DNA of 64,000 nt from Candidatus Symbiopectobacterium sp. 'North America' (GCF_015762685.1 NZ_PEHF01000020.1:62001-126000), one strand, 5' to 3'. Shown: positions 10,126-20,467, counted from the stretch's first letter. Program-made: numbers and translations. Notes: generated by a model from the letters alone, not told the origin.

Positions 10126-10572
10126 TTATTTCGGATCGTGGAGCGTTTCTTCTTCACGGCAGTCGCCCGTACTGCAATGGCCATACAAGTACAAACTGTG
10201 GTTAGTCAGTTTAATACCGTGTCTGTCTGCGATTTCGCGCTGACGGGCTTCGATAGATTCATCACGGAATTCAATAACGCGTCCGCAATCCAAGCAAATA
10301 AGATGGTCATGGTGGTGTTGTTGTGTCAGTTCGAACACTGACTTACCACCTTCAAAATTATGACGGGTGACAATACCGGCATCATCAAACTGGTTAAACA
10401 CGCGATAAACGGTCGCGAGACCGATCTCTTCGCCCATATCTATCAGTTTTTTATACAAATCTTCCGCGCTGACGTGATGACACTCCGGATCCTGCAACAC
10501 TTCCAGAATCTTCAGTCTTGGCAGAGTGACTTTCAAGCCGGCCTTCTTTAATGCGGTGTTATTGTCAATCAT
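10126..10572 (-). CDS. fur: Ferric uptake regulator Fur
   Basis: 148 residues, identical in length to E. coli Fur. With Fe2+ it represses iron-uptake genes. The N-terminal winged helix includes the recognition helix region LATVYRVFNQF. The dimerisation domain carries the histidine-rich metal site HHHDHLICLDCG with the CxxC zinc ligands. No lesion is seen. Confidence 0.98.
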   Translation of the reverse strand: MIDNNTALKKAGLKVTLPRLKILEVLQDPECHHVSAEDLYKKLIDMGEEIGLATVYRVFNQFDDAGIVTRHNFEGGKSVFELTQQHHHDHLICLDCGRVIEFRDESIEARQREIADRHGIKLTNHSLYLYGHCSTGDCREEETLHDPK

Positions 10573-10861
10573 GCGGGTTTAGTCCTGTTACTTGCTCGTC
10601 GATGGGGGCAATTAAGCCTATGACATCGGTTGGCTCAAAAATTGTAATGGCGTCTCAATTATAGAACCGCGCATTAAAAATGAAAACCATGGGATGTTAA
10701 CAATACCGTCTCCATAAAGAAAGTGTGCATTCGCGCGCAATCTCTTGTTGTAAAATGGAGAAAATTGATAAAAGTACAAAACCGATGGGTACTATTGTAC
10801 AGGCTTAGACCGGGAAGTTAAAAAAATGTTTCTATTAATTTAATCGATTTTATCTATTAAT
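10573..10861. other. fldA–fur intergenic region, no gene seen
   Basis: Gap of about 290 bases upstream of fur on the minus strand. It is AT-rich and presumably holds the fur promoter. I see no convincing uof-like upstream ORF, RNA gene or repeat. Confidence 0.5.
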
Positions 10862-10889
10862 AAAGCCCTGACATTGCTATCAGGGCTTC
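10862..10889 (-). terminator. Terminator of fldA
   Basis: A stem aagccctga / tcagggctt with a short loop, about 20 bases after the fldA stop on the minus strand. Weak T-tract. Confidence 0.6.
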
Positions 10890-10907
10890 TGTGTAAAACA
10901 GGGGCGA

Positions 10908-11435
10908 TTAACCTACCAGCGCTTTCAGGTTGAGCTCTTCGCTGATTTGTTTGACCCAGGCACTCACGCGTTCACTGGTCAGTTCAGGTTGACGATCTTC
11001 ATCAATGGCCAGACCGATGAAGTGGTTATCGTCTGCCAGCCCTTTAGACGCTTCGAAATAGTAACCTTTGGTTGACCAGTTGCCGACAATCGTTGCCCCG
11101 CGCGGTTCAATAATGTCGCGCAGCGTTCCCATCGCGTCACAAAAGTATTCTGCGTAATCTTCTTGGTCGCCACAGCCAAATAAGGCAACGATTTTTCCAT
11201 TAAAATCAATTTCTTCCAATGTTGGAAAAAAATCGTCCCAATCACACTGGGCCTCACCATAGTACCAGGTCGGAATACCAAGCAGCAGGATATCAAACGC
11301 TTCGATATCTTCTTTGCTGCTCTTGGCGATGTCATGAACCTCTGCAACATCACTGCCCAGTTGCTGTTGGATTGTCTTGGCAATGTTTTCGGTATTGCCG
11401 GTGTCACTGCCAAAGAAAATTCCTATGAGTGCCAT
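10908..11435 (-). CDS. fldA: Flavodoxin I
   Basis: 175 residues, the usual long-chain flavodoxin length (E. coli 176). An FMN electron carrier for enzymes such as methionine synthase and IspG/IspH. The phosphate-binding loop GSDTGNTENIAK is at residues 9–20; the FMN-stacking region GIPTWYYGEAQCDWDD is near 54–70. Intact, upstream of fur in the conserved enterobacterial order. Confidence 0.97.
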   Translation of the reverse strand: MALIGIFFGSDTGNTENIAKTIQQQLGSDVAEVHDIAKSSKEDIEAFDILLLGIPTWYYGEAQCDWDDFFPTLEEIDFNGKIVALFGCGDQEDYAEYFCDAMGTLRDIIEPRGATIVGNWSTKGYYFEASKGLADDNHFIGLAIDEDRQPELTSERVSAWVKQISEELNLKALVG

Positions 11436-11728
11436 GGATAAAATAACCTCTTTATTCTTAATGGTATGGTGCGGTTTATCACCTACATATCAAGTAATAA
11501 TATCAGACGCTGGGGGTGGGAGAAACTTGTATCTTTTCCCTGGCGCAAAGCGGAAATAACCGCTATTAAATAAGGGTATTTATCCAGCAGTTCATTTTCA
11601 TCATTTCGCCAGTTTTTTAATTACTTTAGCGGCGGCATTGTTAGCACTTATCTCCATATCTTTTTGAAAAGTATAATTAATTACTAATTTTTAGTGACGG
11701 TGTGCTGTAGATCACGGAGAGAAACTAC
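11436..11728. other. AT-rich intergenic region upstream of the chemoreceptor
   Basis: About 290 bases holding the fldA promoter on one side and the approach to the chemoreceptor promoter on the other. I see no ORF or RNA gene worth naming. Confidence 0.5.
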
Positions 11729-11755
11729 TAAATATTCTTTTAATATTGACGATGA
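11729..11755 (+). promoter_or_regulatory. Possible FliA (sigma-28) flagellar promoter
   Basis: taaatatt, an 11-base spacer, then gacgatga match the sigma-28 consensus TAAAGTTT-N11-GCCGATAA at 6 of 8 positions in each half with exact spacing. It sits 134 bases upstream of the chemoreceptor start, a gene class normally under FliA control. Confidence 0.45.
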
Positions 11756-11889
11756 AAGTAGCAGGTTCGCCGTGTGCTTGGAGGCGTAAAGCATCGCGCG
11801 TTTTCCCCTTTTGGGGATTGTTTCAAACCTGATGATTTTTTTAAAAATAATAACCCTACCGCTCGTTATTTTATATCTGGAGCTTGCTT

Positions 11890-13547
11890 ATGCAATTTTT
11901 GAGAAACATCACCATCAGAACGGCAATGTTATGGGTCTTAGGGGTTTTCTGTGTACTTTGGGGTGGTGTTTCCGTCTACACCATTTTTTCCTTCAAAGAG
12001 ATGACCACTACTTCACAGACCAGTAACTTACTGGTTCATAACATGAATTTAGTCAATCAGGGCAACGATCAATATTTTCGCATTGTAACCCGTTTGGCGC
12101 GGGCAGTGGATTGGCGTCGTAGTGGTGAAAACACACTGGTGGATAAAGAACAGGCGTCAGCATTGACGGCATTCAATAATCTGAAATCCGATCTGGCCAC
12201 CTTTAGTAGCATCGATTACGCGTGGTTGGATACCGCGCTGGCTGAAGCGGTGGTGCGCGATTGGGGCAACCTGATTACCCAGGGCGTTGATCCGATGTTT
12301 CAAAAGGCGCAGGCCAATGCCTTGGATGAATATCAACGCTATGCCAAGGAAACGGTGCCAGCGCTCAGTCGTCAATTCGGAGCCTCAGTCAAAGCTTTTA
12401 ACAAGGCAGGCTCTGATAAATTAGCCGCAGCGGGCGCACGCTTTCAGCAAATTACCGCCATTGGCCAAAATATTTTGCTGACGGGAGTGGTCGCCGGGTT
12501 GCTGCTGCTGTTTTTCACCGATCGCTATCTCGTGGCCTGTTTGGTTAAACCACTCGATACGTTGCGCGAACACTTCAGTGCTATCGCCTCCGGACAACTC
12601 GGCAAACCGATTCATGATTTTGGTCGTAACTGCGTGGGGCGTTTGTTACCTCTATTACGGGATATGCAAACCAGTCTGGCGACGACAGTCAGTACGATTC
12701 GCTCCAGCACGGATGCCATCTATCTTGGCGCCTCCGAGATCGCTTCCGGTAATAACGACCTCTCATCGCGTACTGAACATCAGGCTTCTGCACTGGAAGA
12801 GACAGCGGCCAGCATGGAGCAGTTGACGGCAACCGTTAAGCAGAATGCAGAAAACGCCAATCACGCGAGCCAGTTGGCATTACAAGCGTCTAATACGGCG
12901 CGAAAAGGGGGTGAGATCGTCGATAACGTGGTGAAAACCATGGCGGAGATTTCGGGAAGCTCAAAACGTATAGCCGAGATCACCACGGTGATCAATGGTA
13001 TTGCGTTCCAGACTAACATTCTGGCGCTTAACGCCGCTGTTGAAGCAGCGCGAGCCGGTGAGCAAGGGCGTGGTTTTACAGTGGTTGCCGGTGAAGTGCG
13101 CAGGCGGCAAAAGAAATAGAGGGATTGATCGCCGAATCCGCACACTGTGTGGGCACTGGCTCTCAGCTGGTTGAAGATGCGGGTGTTACCATGAGTGACA
13201 TTGTGCGTGCCGTGACCAATGTGACGGACATCATGGGGGAAATTGCCTCGGCTTCCGGTGAGCAAAGCAAGGGGATTGCACAGGTTGGACAAGCTGTGGC
13301 GGAAATGGACAGTGTGACGCAGCAGAATGCGGCACTGGTGGAGCAGGCGTCTGCGACAGCACTGTCGTTGGAAGAGCAGGCTGCAGTGCTGAACCGGACT
13401 GTGGCGGTGTTCCAACTGTCTGAATCTGTCGTGCCCGTGGCCGCCCCTGCTGCTGCGGCGCCAGTTGCCGCCTTGGCGCGTGCTGGCAGTGGCACAGCAA
13501 CAAAAAAAGCGTTGCCACCGGGAAACGATAACTGGGAACAATTTTAA
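11890..13547 (+). pseudogene. Methyl-accepting chemotaxis protein, frameshifted in the signalling domain
   Basis: Starts at the ATG at 11890. The order is: N-terminal membrane segment (about residues 9–32), a four-helix ligand-binding periplasmic domain, a second membrane segment (about 195–215), HAMP, then the methylation/signalling coiled coil with [35 protein letters not shown]. Just after this the frame breaks at 13098–13103, where about 22 bases appear lost between two gcgcag repeats. The rest continues in another frame and ends in NWEQF, a CheR/CheB-tether-like pentapeptide. The loss removes part of the receptor's CheA/CheW-contacting tip, so the gene is probably dead. Ligand unknown. 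Confidence 0.85.
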
Positions 13548-13623
13548 CCGATCGGTCTACCCATCAATGTCGTTACCAGGGAGGGGAAACAGGGCGTCAT
13601 GGATGACGCCGGAAATCAAGGTA

Positions 13624-13911
13624 TCAGGATGAAAGGTCTTTGCCCGCCAGTTGCGCTAGCAACATGCGTTCAATGAGTTCACTACGGCTGATGTTCTGCA
13701 TTTCAGCCAGGCTATTGAGTGCTTCCACGGCTTCCTCATTAATTTTCAATTCGATGCGACGCAAGCCCCGCACCTTGTCACGACGCAATTGATTGCGCTT
13801 GTTAATGCGAAGCTGTTCGTCGCGTGAAAGCGGGTTGGTTTTGGGACGACCAGGCCGACGTTCATCCGCGAACAGATCCAAAGTGGTACGGTCCGTTTGT
13901 TCTTTTGCCAT
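13624..13911 (-). CDS. ybfE: YbfE, small DNA-binding-type protein
   Basis: 95 residues, near identical to E. coli YbfE, which is reported as LexA-regulated. The basic N-terminal half (RRPGRPKTNPLSRDEQLRINKRNQLRRDK) includes an AT-hook-like GRP core. The C-terminal half resembles a ribbon-helix-helix fold (ELKINEEAVEALNSLAEMQNISRSELIERML). Function unknown. I looked upstream for a LexA box and found no good match. Confidence 0.9.
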   Translation of the reverse strand: MAKEQTDRTTLDLFADERRPGRPKTNPLSRDEQLRINKRNQLRRDKVRGLRRIELKINEEAVEALNSLAEMQNISRSELIERMLLAQLAGKDLSS

Positions 13912-14085
13912 AGGTAGTGCTGCTGCAAGGAAGTCTGACCAAAATGCACGTCTCGGTTAAGCGTGACATTTTGATGATGTGGTTACTGTGCATAAGGCTG
14001 ATTCAGCCGTCCCTCTACTGCGGGCGCCATCATACACCAGCGAGGCTGGCGGCGAAAATGGGTAACTGCCGCCGATCGCTACGGA

Positions 14086-14859
14086 TTATGCGGGTGGCTC
14101 TTCAAGGAAACGGTGAATAGCGCGTAGAACTGCATCGGGTTTTTCTGCATAAACCCAGTGGCCGCAGCCTGCTATCACATGTGCTTTGGCATTGGGAAAC
14201 TGCTGCAAAAGCGTTTCCCGATAGCGGTCGTCCAGATAAGGGGATGCCGCACTGCGAATGAAAAGGATAGGTTTGCGCCATACGGGTACGGTTTCTCAGC
14301 CGACGATGTGCTCATACTGCTCCCACAGTATCGGGACGTTAAAGCGCCACTCTTCCTGCTGAAAGGATTTCAGTAGAAATTGCACCACGCCTTCTTCCTT
14401 AAGGTGATGACGCATGATGGCAGCGGCTTCGGTGCGCGTGGTGACACCTGCCGCTGTAACCGCACGCAGTGCTGCAAAAACGTCATCGTGGCGACGCAGT
14501 TGGTAATCCACTGGCGCAATATCGATGGCGACGATCTTCTCAATACGGTCAGGGATCTGTGCACTTAACGCCATGGCGGTTTTTCCTCCCATGGAATGCC
14601 CGATGATAATGGCGTTATCGATGGTTAATGCATCCAGTAATGCTTTCACATCGCCTGCCATGGCCGAGTAGTTCATTTCCGGCGCACGCGGAGATAATCC
14701 GTGGTTGCGTAAGTCGACCTGAATGACATCGTGCTGCTTTTGCAGGTCTCGCGCCAGAATGCCCAGGTTATCCAGATTACCAAACAGAAAGTGAATCAAT
14801 ACGATAGGCAGTGCATGCGTGGGTTGTTGCGCATTTTGCAAGCAATAATTCAATTTCAT
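14086..14859 (-). pseudogene. ybfF: YbfF esterase (alpha/beta hydrolase), nonsense mutation
   Basis: Homologous along its whole length to the 254-residue E. coli esterase YbfF, start MKLNYCLQN at 14859. The nucleophile elbow GHSMGGK and the C-terminal catalytic His in GHWVYAEKPDAVLRAI are visible, but the frame is cut at 14296–14298 by TGA where homologues have Trp (HIVGW). About 70 C-terminal residues, including the catalytic His, lie beyond the stop in the same frame. The oxyanion-hole HG dipeptide is also altered (IHFLFG instead of VHGLFG), a second sign of relaxed selection. Divergent from seqA. Confidence 0.87.
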
Positions 14860-15092
14860 GGTGAAGTTCATTCAGAGACACAGGCGCTTAGGGTATCATG
14901 ACTGCTGCCGATGATGTTGCCCTGTGGAAAATGAAGACTATGCTTTTTGCAGGTTACAGGTAATGGGGCGAGGGAGCAGATGGGGGATCGTCTGACTTTC
15001 GATATTGTTTGTGTAATGCCGCTGTTCGGTGGTATTGATTAGCCTATATACTTCTTGCCGATTAATTAGAGTAAAAACAGTACTGGATAAAG

Positions 15093-15626
15093 ATGAAAAC
15101 TATTGAGGTCGACGAAGAGCTGTATCGTTATATTGCCAGCCACACGCAGCACATTGGTGAAAGCGCCTCGGATATTCTGCGTCGCATGTTGAATTTCCGG
15201 GCAGGACAGGTTGTCGCCGCTTCTGAAACGGCCACAACGAAAGCGCAGGCACCAGCGAGCGTAGCCACAAAACCGCGTGATGGTGTAAGGGCGGTGCGTG
15301 AACTGTTGTTGTCCGATGAATACGCCGCACAAAGTAAAGCCATCAATCGCTTTATGCTGGTGCTCTCCACCTTATATTGCCTCGAACCGAGCGCTTTTTC
15401 TGCGGCAACCGAGCAGCTTCATGGCCGCACGCGCGTTTATTTTGCCGGCGACGAACACACACTGCTTCAGCATGGCGTCCATACCAAACCCAAGCATATT
15501 CAGGGCACGCCTTACTGGGTCATCACCAATACCAATACGGATCGCAAACGCAGCATGGTTGAACAAATCATGCAATCGATGCAGTTCCCCACGGAGCTTG
15601 TCGAAAAAGTGTGCGGTACTATTTAG
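15093..15626 (+). CDS. seqA: SeqA, negative modulator of replication initiation
   Basis: 177 residues (E. coli 181). It binds hemimethylated GATC clusters, sequesters oriC and organises newly replicated DNA. The N-terminal multimerisation domain (MKTIEVDEELYRYIASHTQHIGESASDILRRML) and the C-terminal DNA-binding domain with HGRTRVYFA and TPYWVITNTNT are intact; the variable linker is shorter. Followed 40 bases later by pgm, as in E. coli. Confidence 0.97.
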   Translation: MKTIEVDEELYRYIASHTQHIGESASDILRRMLNFRAGQVVAASETATTKAQAPASVATKPRDGVRAVRELLLSDEYAAQSKAINRFMLVLSTLYCLEPSAFSAATEQLHGRTRVYFAGDEHTLLQHGVHTKPKHIQGTPYWVITNTNTDRKRSMVEQIMQSMQFPTELVEKVCGTI

Positions 15627-15665
15627 CAAATAGCGTCTTAACGAATAGCGTCAGGGAGAACGCCG

Positions 15666-17309
15666 ATGGCTAATCACCCCAGAGCCGGACAACCTACCCG
15701 GCAAAGTGATTTGATTAATGTAGCGCAATTAACGTCACAATATTATGTACTACGCCCTGATGTGGATAACGCCGCACATGCAGTGAAGTTCGGGACATCT
15801 GGTCACCGCGGCAGCGCAGCGCGCCACAGTTTTAATGAGGCGCACATTCTGGCTATCGCTCAGGCGATTGCTGAAGAACGCAAAAAGCAAGGGATCACCG
15901 GCCCCTGTTTTGTGGGTAAAGACCCCCACGCGCTGTCGGAACCGGCTTTTATCTCAGTGCTGGAAGTGTTGACAGCGAACGGCGTTGAAGTGGTGGTGCA
16001 GCAGGACAATGGCTTTACGCCGACGCCTGCTATATCCAATGCCATTCTGGTGCATAATCGCAAAGGTAATGCGCAGGCCGATGGGATTGTGATTACTCCG
16101 TCTCACAATCCACCGGAAGATGGCGGTATCAAATATAATCCGCCCAATGGCGGGCCTGCTGATACCAATGTCACCAGCGTTATCGAAAAACGTGCCAACG
16201 CCCTTCTAGCCGATGGGTTAAAAGCAGTAAAACGCCTGACGCTGGATAAAGCCTGGCAGAGTGGTCATGTGCATGAGCAAGATCTGGTGCAACCTTATGT
16301 CGAGGGATTGCGTGAGGTCGTGGATATCCCCGCTATTCAGAAGGCAGGGCTGACACTGGGTGTCGATCCGTTGGGCGGTTCAGGCATTGCCTACTGGCAG
16401 CGCATCGCAGAGCACTACCAATTGAATTTACGCTTGGTCAACGATGCGGTCGATCAGACGTTCCGCTTTATGACCTTGGATCATGACGGCGTTATCCGCA
16501 TGGACTGCTCCTCAGAGTCAGCGATGGCGGGATTACTGGCGCTGCGTGATAAATTTGATCTGGCCTTTGCCAACGATCCTGATTATGACCGCCACGGCAT
16601 TGTGACGCCCGCTGGTCTGATGAACCCGAATCATTATCTGGCGGTTATTATCGACTACCTGTTCCGTCATCGTCCGCAGTGGGGGCAATCTGTTGCTGTC
16701 GGCAAGACGTTGGTTTCCAGCGCCATGATTGACCGTGTAGTGGCAGATCTTGGACGTAAACTGGTAGAAGTGCCGGTCGGGTTTAAATGGTTTGTTGATG
16801 GTTTATTCGATGGCAGCTTTGGTTTTGGCGGCGAAGAGAGTGCGGGCGCATCTTTCCTGCGCTTCGATGGCACGCCATGGTCAACGGATAAAGATGGCAT
16901 CATCATGTGTCTGCTGGCGGCTGAGATCACTGCGGTAACCGGTAAAAATCCGCAGCAACACTATGATGCGCTGGCGGCCCGTTTTGGTGCGCCGAGTTAC
17001 AACCGTATTCAAGCCTCTGCGACTCACGCGCAAAAAGCGGCACTGTCGCGGTTATCACCTGAACAGGTTGCCGCCAGTACGTTGGCCGGCGATCCGATCA
17101 CGGCACGTTTGACAGCCGCACCGGGTAACGGTGCCTCTATTGGCGGATTGAAAGTGATGACGGATAACGGCTGGTTTGCGGCGCGTCCGTCGGGCACGGA
17201 AGAAGCCTACAAGATTTACTGCGAAAGTTTCCTGGGCGCGGAGCATCGTGCGCGCATTGAGAAAGAAGCGGTAGATATTGTTAGCGCCGTGCTGGCAAAT
17301 GCGAAATAA
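15666..17309 (+). CDS. pgm: Phosphoglucomutase
   Basis: 547 residues, against 546 in E. coli. It interconverts glucose-1-phosphate and glucose-6-phosphate for glycogen and UDP-glucose metabolism. The phosphoserine loop [11 protein letters not shown] is near residue 145, the metal loop DPDYDRHG near 303, the sugar-binding GEESAGAS near 392 and the phosphate-binding RPSGTEE near 506. No lesion. Confidence 0.97.
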   Translation: MANHPRAGQPTRQSDLINVAQLTSQYYVLRPDVDNAAHAVKFGTSGHRGSAARHSFNEAHILAIAQAIAEERKKQGITGPCFVGKDPHALSEPAFISVLEVLTANGVEVVVQQDNGFTPTPAISNAILVHNRKGNAQADGIVITPSHNPPEDGGIKYNPPNGGPADTNVTSVIEKRANALLADGLKAVKRLTLDKAWQSGHVHEQDLVQPYVEGLREVVDIPAIQKAGLTLGVDPLGGSGIAYWQRIAEHYQLNLRLVNDAVDQTFRFMTLDHDGVIRMDCSSESAMAGLLALRDKFDLAFANDPDYDRHGIVTPAGLMNPNHYLAVIIDYLFRHRPQWGQSVAVGKTLVSSAMIDRVVADLGRKLVEVPVGFKWFVDGLFDGSFGFGGEESAGASFLRFDGTPWSTDKDGIIMCLLAAEITAVTGKNPQQHYDALAARFGAPSYNRIQASATHAQKAALSRLSPEQVAASTLAGDPITARLTAAPGNGASIGGLKVMTDNGWFAARPSGTEEAYKIYCESFLGAEHRARIEKEAVDIVSAVLANAK

Positions 17310-17344
17310 GCGTTCCTTTAGAGGGCGCTGACAAACAGCACTAC

Positions 17345-17393
17345 ACTCACCGTCATTCCCGGCTTTTGCCGAGGATGACAGGGGGAAAAGTGA
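17345..17393. repeat. Dispersed GCCGAGGATGAC hairpin repeat, copy 1
   Basis: The core gtcattcccggc-ttttgccgaggatgac forms a short imperfect hairpin. The same gccgaggat(gac) core recurs at 49811–49856 and 57124–57170. All three are intergenic, as expected of a small mobile or palindromic element family. Confidence 0.5.
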
Positions 17394-17401
17394 CTTTGCC
17401 A

Positions 17402-18028
17402 TCAGACTGAGGACGCACTGTGCGTCCTTTGTCTTTTCTGCTTGAAATAGCAGGAAAGGTTCTCGGCGGCAATACTGTGTAACCACTCGTGGAGATCTGC
17501 ATGGTTTTTCAGCATCAGCTTCTGCATCGCGTGATTACGGTACGCGCTGATGGCTTTAATGGATATTCCAGATATCTCACTGATTTTACTGTTATTTAGT
17601 CCCTGTTTGTAGCCCCATAATACCTCCCGTTCGCGTGGACTGAGGCACTGCATGATATTATATCTCTGTACGTGGGATGGAATCCCAGACGATGAAGGGC
17701 TGGCAATGAAGGTATTTAACAACGCGGACAGCGTTTCTGGTGGATCGCCTAGCGCTAGCTGTCCGTCTTCATAACCACAGCAGAGCGTGTTCTTCTGTTT
17801 TACCAGCAAGAAAAGTAAGGTAGCACGCCGTTTGCGGCGAAATTGGCGCCACCAGCGCGGTGCGTGCTGAGTCGCTGTGGTGAAAATAATATCCGCTTGT
17901 TCAAGTTGCTCAGTGGTATGTTGAATATTGGCCTCAAGTTTTTGGGTATGGAACCATTGATGGATGAGGTGTCCAAGGCCGACAGTAAAATAGCGATCAA
18001 AATGAAGGAGCACAACAGTTTTTTCCAT
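17402..18028 (-). CDS. LuxR-type regulator
   Basis: 208 residues. The C-terminal third carries a GerE/LuxR helix-turn-helix (LSPREREVLWGYKQGLNNSKISEISGISIKAISAYRNHAMQKL, about residues 130–172). The N-terminal part has no recognised autoinducer or receiver signature, so it may belong to the RcsA/BglJ-like group of unphosphorylated regulators. Convergent with pgm; a hairpin at 17409–17430 inside its 3' end followed by T-rich sequence may terminate pgm transcription. Target genes unknown. Confidence 0.75.
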   Translation of the reverse strand: MEKTVVLLHFDRYFTVGLGHLIHQWFHTQKLEANIQHTTEQLEQADIIFTTATQHAPRWWRQFRRKRRATLLFLLVKQKNTLCCGYEDGQLALGDPPETLSALLNTFIASPSSSGIPSHVQRYNIMQCLSPREREVLWGYKQGLNNSKISEISGISIKAISAYRNHAMQKLMLKNHADLHEWLHSIAAENLSCYFKQKRQRTHSASSV

Positions 18029-18816
18029 CGTCTAGTACCTATTTAACCGGTTGTTCCCGAAAAAATGTCTGCATGGGCAAATGCACCTAGATTCTATGTA
18101 GAGTGAATACATTCATCGATGGTGAGTTAATAAATGATTGATGTAAAAACTTCCTTGTGTTTATTTTATTATCTGGTTTTATGAGAATTTATGTTCGCGG
18201 ATTAATCTCTCTCTTGGTCTCCAGCGTTTTGTATTAATATCTAATATCATGGTTTTCTCTAATGTCCATTTTTTTTGTTTAGTCGTTGTGTAACTGTTAT
18301 CCTTTGAAATCACACTCATTGTAACCGTGCGATATCCGTAGCAAAACATATGAATAGTAATCATTTTCTTAAAATGAAAATGGTTTTGAGATTTATATCT
18401 TTTTTGTTCTATGATGTGTCTTTTTTTCTGAAGAGATAAAAGTGAAAGGTATTCATTGAGGTTTTCAATGGTAATCGTTTGCTCAGTCAGTCGATGATCA
18501 GTTTTTATCGAGTATCGCTACTAATGGAGGGCGTGTTTTTTTATTGGTTTGCCTTTCGTTTATCGTTTATTGGATATTATCATTACGCATATTTGTAACC
18601 ATTAACGGTAAAACCGACGCTCTCAGTATTGAGAAGGCTTTTCCCTGCGTATGCTTGGTACACAGTGCAGCGTTCGTGTACCAAGCATACTGGTTGAGGC
18701 CCGTCCCCCTAACGTAAGGTCAATTGCAGGCAAAAGTAACATCAACTGGTATATGACAGTGTTAGTCTGTTATACCGCAGAGTACTTTTTTAATTCTTAT
18801 CTCATGGGACAGCGAT
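18029..18816. other. AT-rich gene-poor region
   Basis: Nearly 800 bases with strikingly low G+C and only short ORFs without homology I recognise. The one clear structure is the inverted repeat at 18649–18690. It may be a degraded gene remnant or imported DNA. I see no promoter set, RNA gene or insertion-sequence ends. Confidence 0.5.
18649..18690. repeat. Perfect 15-bp inverted repeat with 12-base loop
   Basis: gtatgcttggtacac and gtgtaccaagcatac are exact reverse complements separated by 12 bases. No T-tract follows directly on the plus strand, so a terminator is not obvious. It could be a regulator operator or the end of a lost element. Confidence 0.6.
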
Positions 18817-19083
18817 ATGGACAGAAAAAATTTTTTTATTCAGTATAAATCATGTGCAGTTCGTTCGTTGAAAAAAATCAATACTAAAAGAAAGAGTGAT
18901 TCTTTTTATTTAATGATGACGCATGTTTATAAAGAAAAAATAAATTGCTTGAGAAATAAATATGATCTTTATTTTTATTTCACTGGCAGGGATAAACAGC
19001 ATTCTCAATTTATATTTTATTCAATATGTCGCTTACATGAAAAGAGAAGGAACCTCGGTTGTCATACGATGAGATTTTCTTAA
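18817..19083 (+). CDS. Hypothetical AT-rich ORF
   Basis: 88 codons starting MDRKNFFIQYKSC, rich in Lys, Phe, Tyr and Ser, with AT-rich codon use unlike its neighbours. A weak purine-rich stretch lies before the ATG. I recognise no domain. It could be a small gene of foreign origin or a chance ORF in AT-rich DNA. Confidence 0.3.
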   Translation: MDRKNFFIQYKSCAVRSLKKINTKRKSDSFYLMMTHVYKEKINCLRNKYDLYFYFTGRDKQHSQFIFYSICRLHEKRRNLGCHTMRFS

Positions 19084-19153
19084 TCTAAACCTGTTGCTAA
19101 CGGTCTGTTGTTCCTTCTTTTTACAAGCCCTCTGCATAAGCTGAGGGAAACCC

Positions 19154-19581
19154 TCAACCTAATGCAACCAGTAGTGCACCAACGGATATCATGGCTACGC
19201 CAACGCCGCCTAATAGCGATATTTCTCTCCAAGTAGCACGGCTGCCAAAATAACAGCAAACACAACGCTAAGTTTATCAATGGGAGCAACCTGAGCCACA
19301 TTACCACTTTTCAATGCCAAAAAATAGAATAACCAGGAAAGCGCTCCTGCAACTCCGCTTAACAGAATAAATGTCAATGCTTTTTTGTTGGCAAGCACTT
19401 CACCGATCATGGTTGTTTTTCCTTGCACTACCACAACGCCCACCAAAAACAGCGCCATCACCACGGCACGAACCGCAGTTGCTGTATTGGCGTCAAGATT
19501 TTGCAATTCCACTTTACCAAACAGAGCCACTGCGGCGGCACACAGGGAGGAGAGCAATGCATAAAGTAACCAGCTACTCAT
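19154..19581 (-). pseudogene. EamA/DMT-type small transporter, frameshifted
   Basis: Single-EamA-domain protein of about 142 residues when repaired: MSSWLLYALLSSLCAAAVALFGK, with the usual hydrophobic helices and the ending APIDKLSVVFAVILAAVLLGEK. Loss of one A near 19222–19224 diverts the frame to a premature stop at 19210. Restoring it reads EKISLLGGVGVAMISVGALLVALG, the last helix of the family. The substrate is unknown. The indel sits in an A-run, so a read error is possible. Confidence 0.75.
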
Positions 19582-19693
19582 GATGAGCCTCAGCATTAAA
19601 ATTCAGGAGGGAGATCAACAGAATGAGCGTGGGATGTTACGCCTGCTCAGGGGGGATAACCAGTGTTATCCGCTGTTAATTCAGTACGGTCGC

Positions 19694-20467
19694 TCAAGGC
19701 ATAAAACGGTAACCCACGGCGGTTTCGGTGATAAAGTGACGAGGTCGTGTGGGGTCGCTTTCCAGCTTTTGTCGCAGGTTTCCCATATAGATGCGTAGAT
19801 AATGACTACTTTCCACTGCGTTGGGTCCCCAAACATGTACCAGCAGTTGGCGCTGCGTTAGCACTTTGCCCGCATTCGCCAGCAGCAGTGCCAACAATTT
19901 GAATTCCGTAGGCGTCAGATGCAGTGTTTTGCCGTCTCGGCTGACTAAACGCTGGCTGAGATCAAAGGTAATGCTGCCGAATGTCACCACCGGGCTTTCC
20001 ATCGCGTTAGCACCGTGGCGGCGCAGTGCAACGCGCACACGGGCCAGTAACTCACCAATCCCGAACGGCTTGGCGAGATAATCGTCAGCACCTGCATCCA
20101 GAGCGTCGATTTTATCCCGTTCATCACCGCGCGCGGACAACACAATAATCGGCACGCTGCTCCACTGGCGAACATCGCGGAGGTAAAGGGTGCCATCACC
20201 GTCAGGTAATCCGAGATCGAGAATCACCAGATCAGGCTTGCGGGTAGCGGTTTCCAGCAGGCCACGTTGCAAGGTCTGTGCATCAAAAACGCGCAGCCCT
20301 TCGCTTTCCAGCGCGCTGCGTACAAAGTGCTGGATCTCTCTTTCATCTTCTATGATCAAAACGCTAGCAGATAGCAGGGCATCTACTCTTTCTGTCTCAT
20401 TGCTGCGGGTGTTGAGCCGTCTGCACGACGTTAAATGATACTTTATGACGCTATCATATATTTCCAC
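19694..20467 (-). CDS. kdpE: KdpE response regulator, orphan
   Basis: OmpR-family regulator that activates the Kdp potassium pump. The receiver domain has the phosphorylated Asp in LVILDLGLPDGDG and the Lys of DDYLAKPFG; the winged-helix output domain ends RHFITETAVGYRFMP. About 30 residues in front of SVLIIEDE have no match in KdpE, and I see no ATG at the usual place, so the true start is uncertain. No kdpD, kdpA, kdpB or kdpC lies upstream, where the operon normally sits. The upstream sequence goes directly to ybfA, indicating deletion of kdpFABCD. Confidence 0.8.
   Translation of the reverse strand: MEIYDSVIKYHLTSCRRLNTRSNETERVDALLSASVLIIEDEREIQHFVRSALESEGLRVFDAQTLQRGLLETATRKPDLVILDLGLPDGDGTLYLRDVRQWSSVPIIVLSARGDERDKIDALDAGADDYLAKPFGIGELLARVRVALRRHGANAMESPVVTFGSITFDLSQRLVSRDGKTLHLTPTEFKLLALLLANAGKVLTQRQLLVHVWGPNAVESSHYLRIYMGNLRQKLESDPTRPRHFITETAVGYRFMP

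Noticed and set aside
13912..13990. LexA box upstream of ybfE
   Set aside because: No CTG-N10-CAG arrangement close to the consensus was found.
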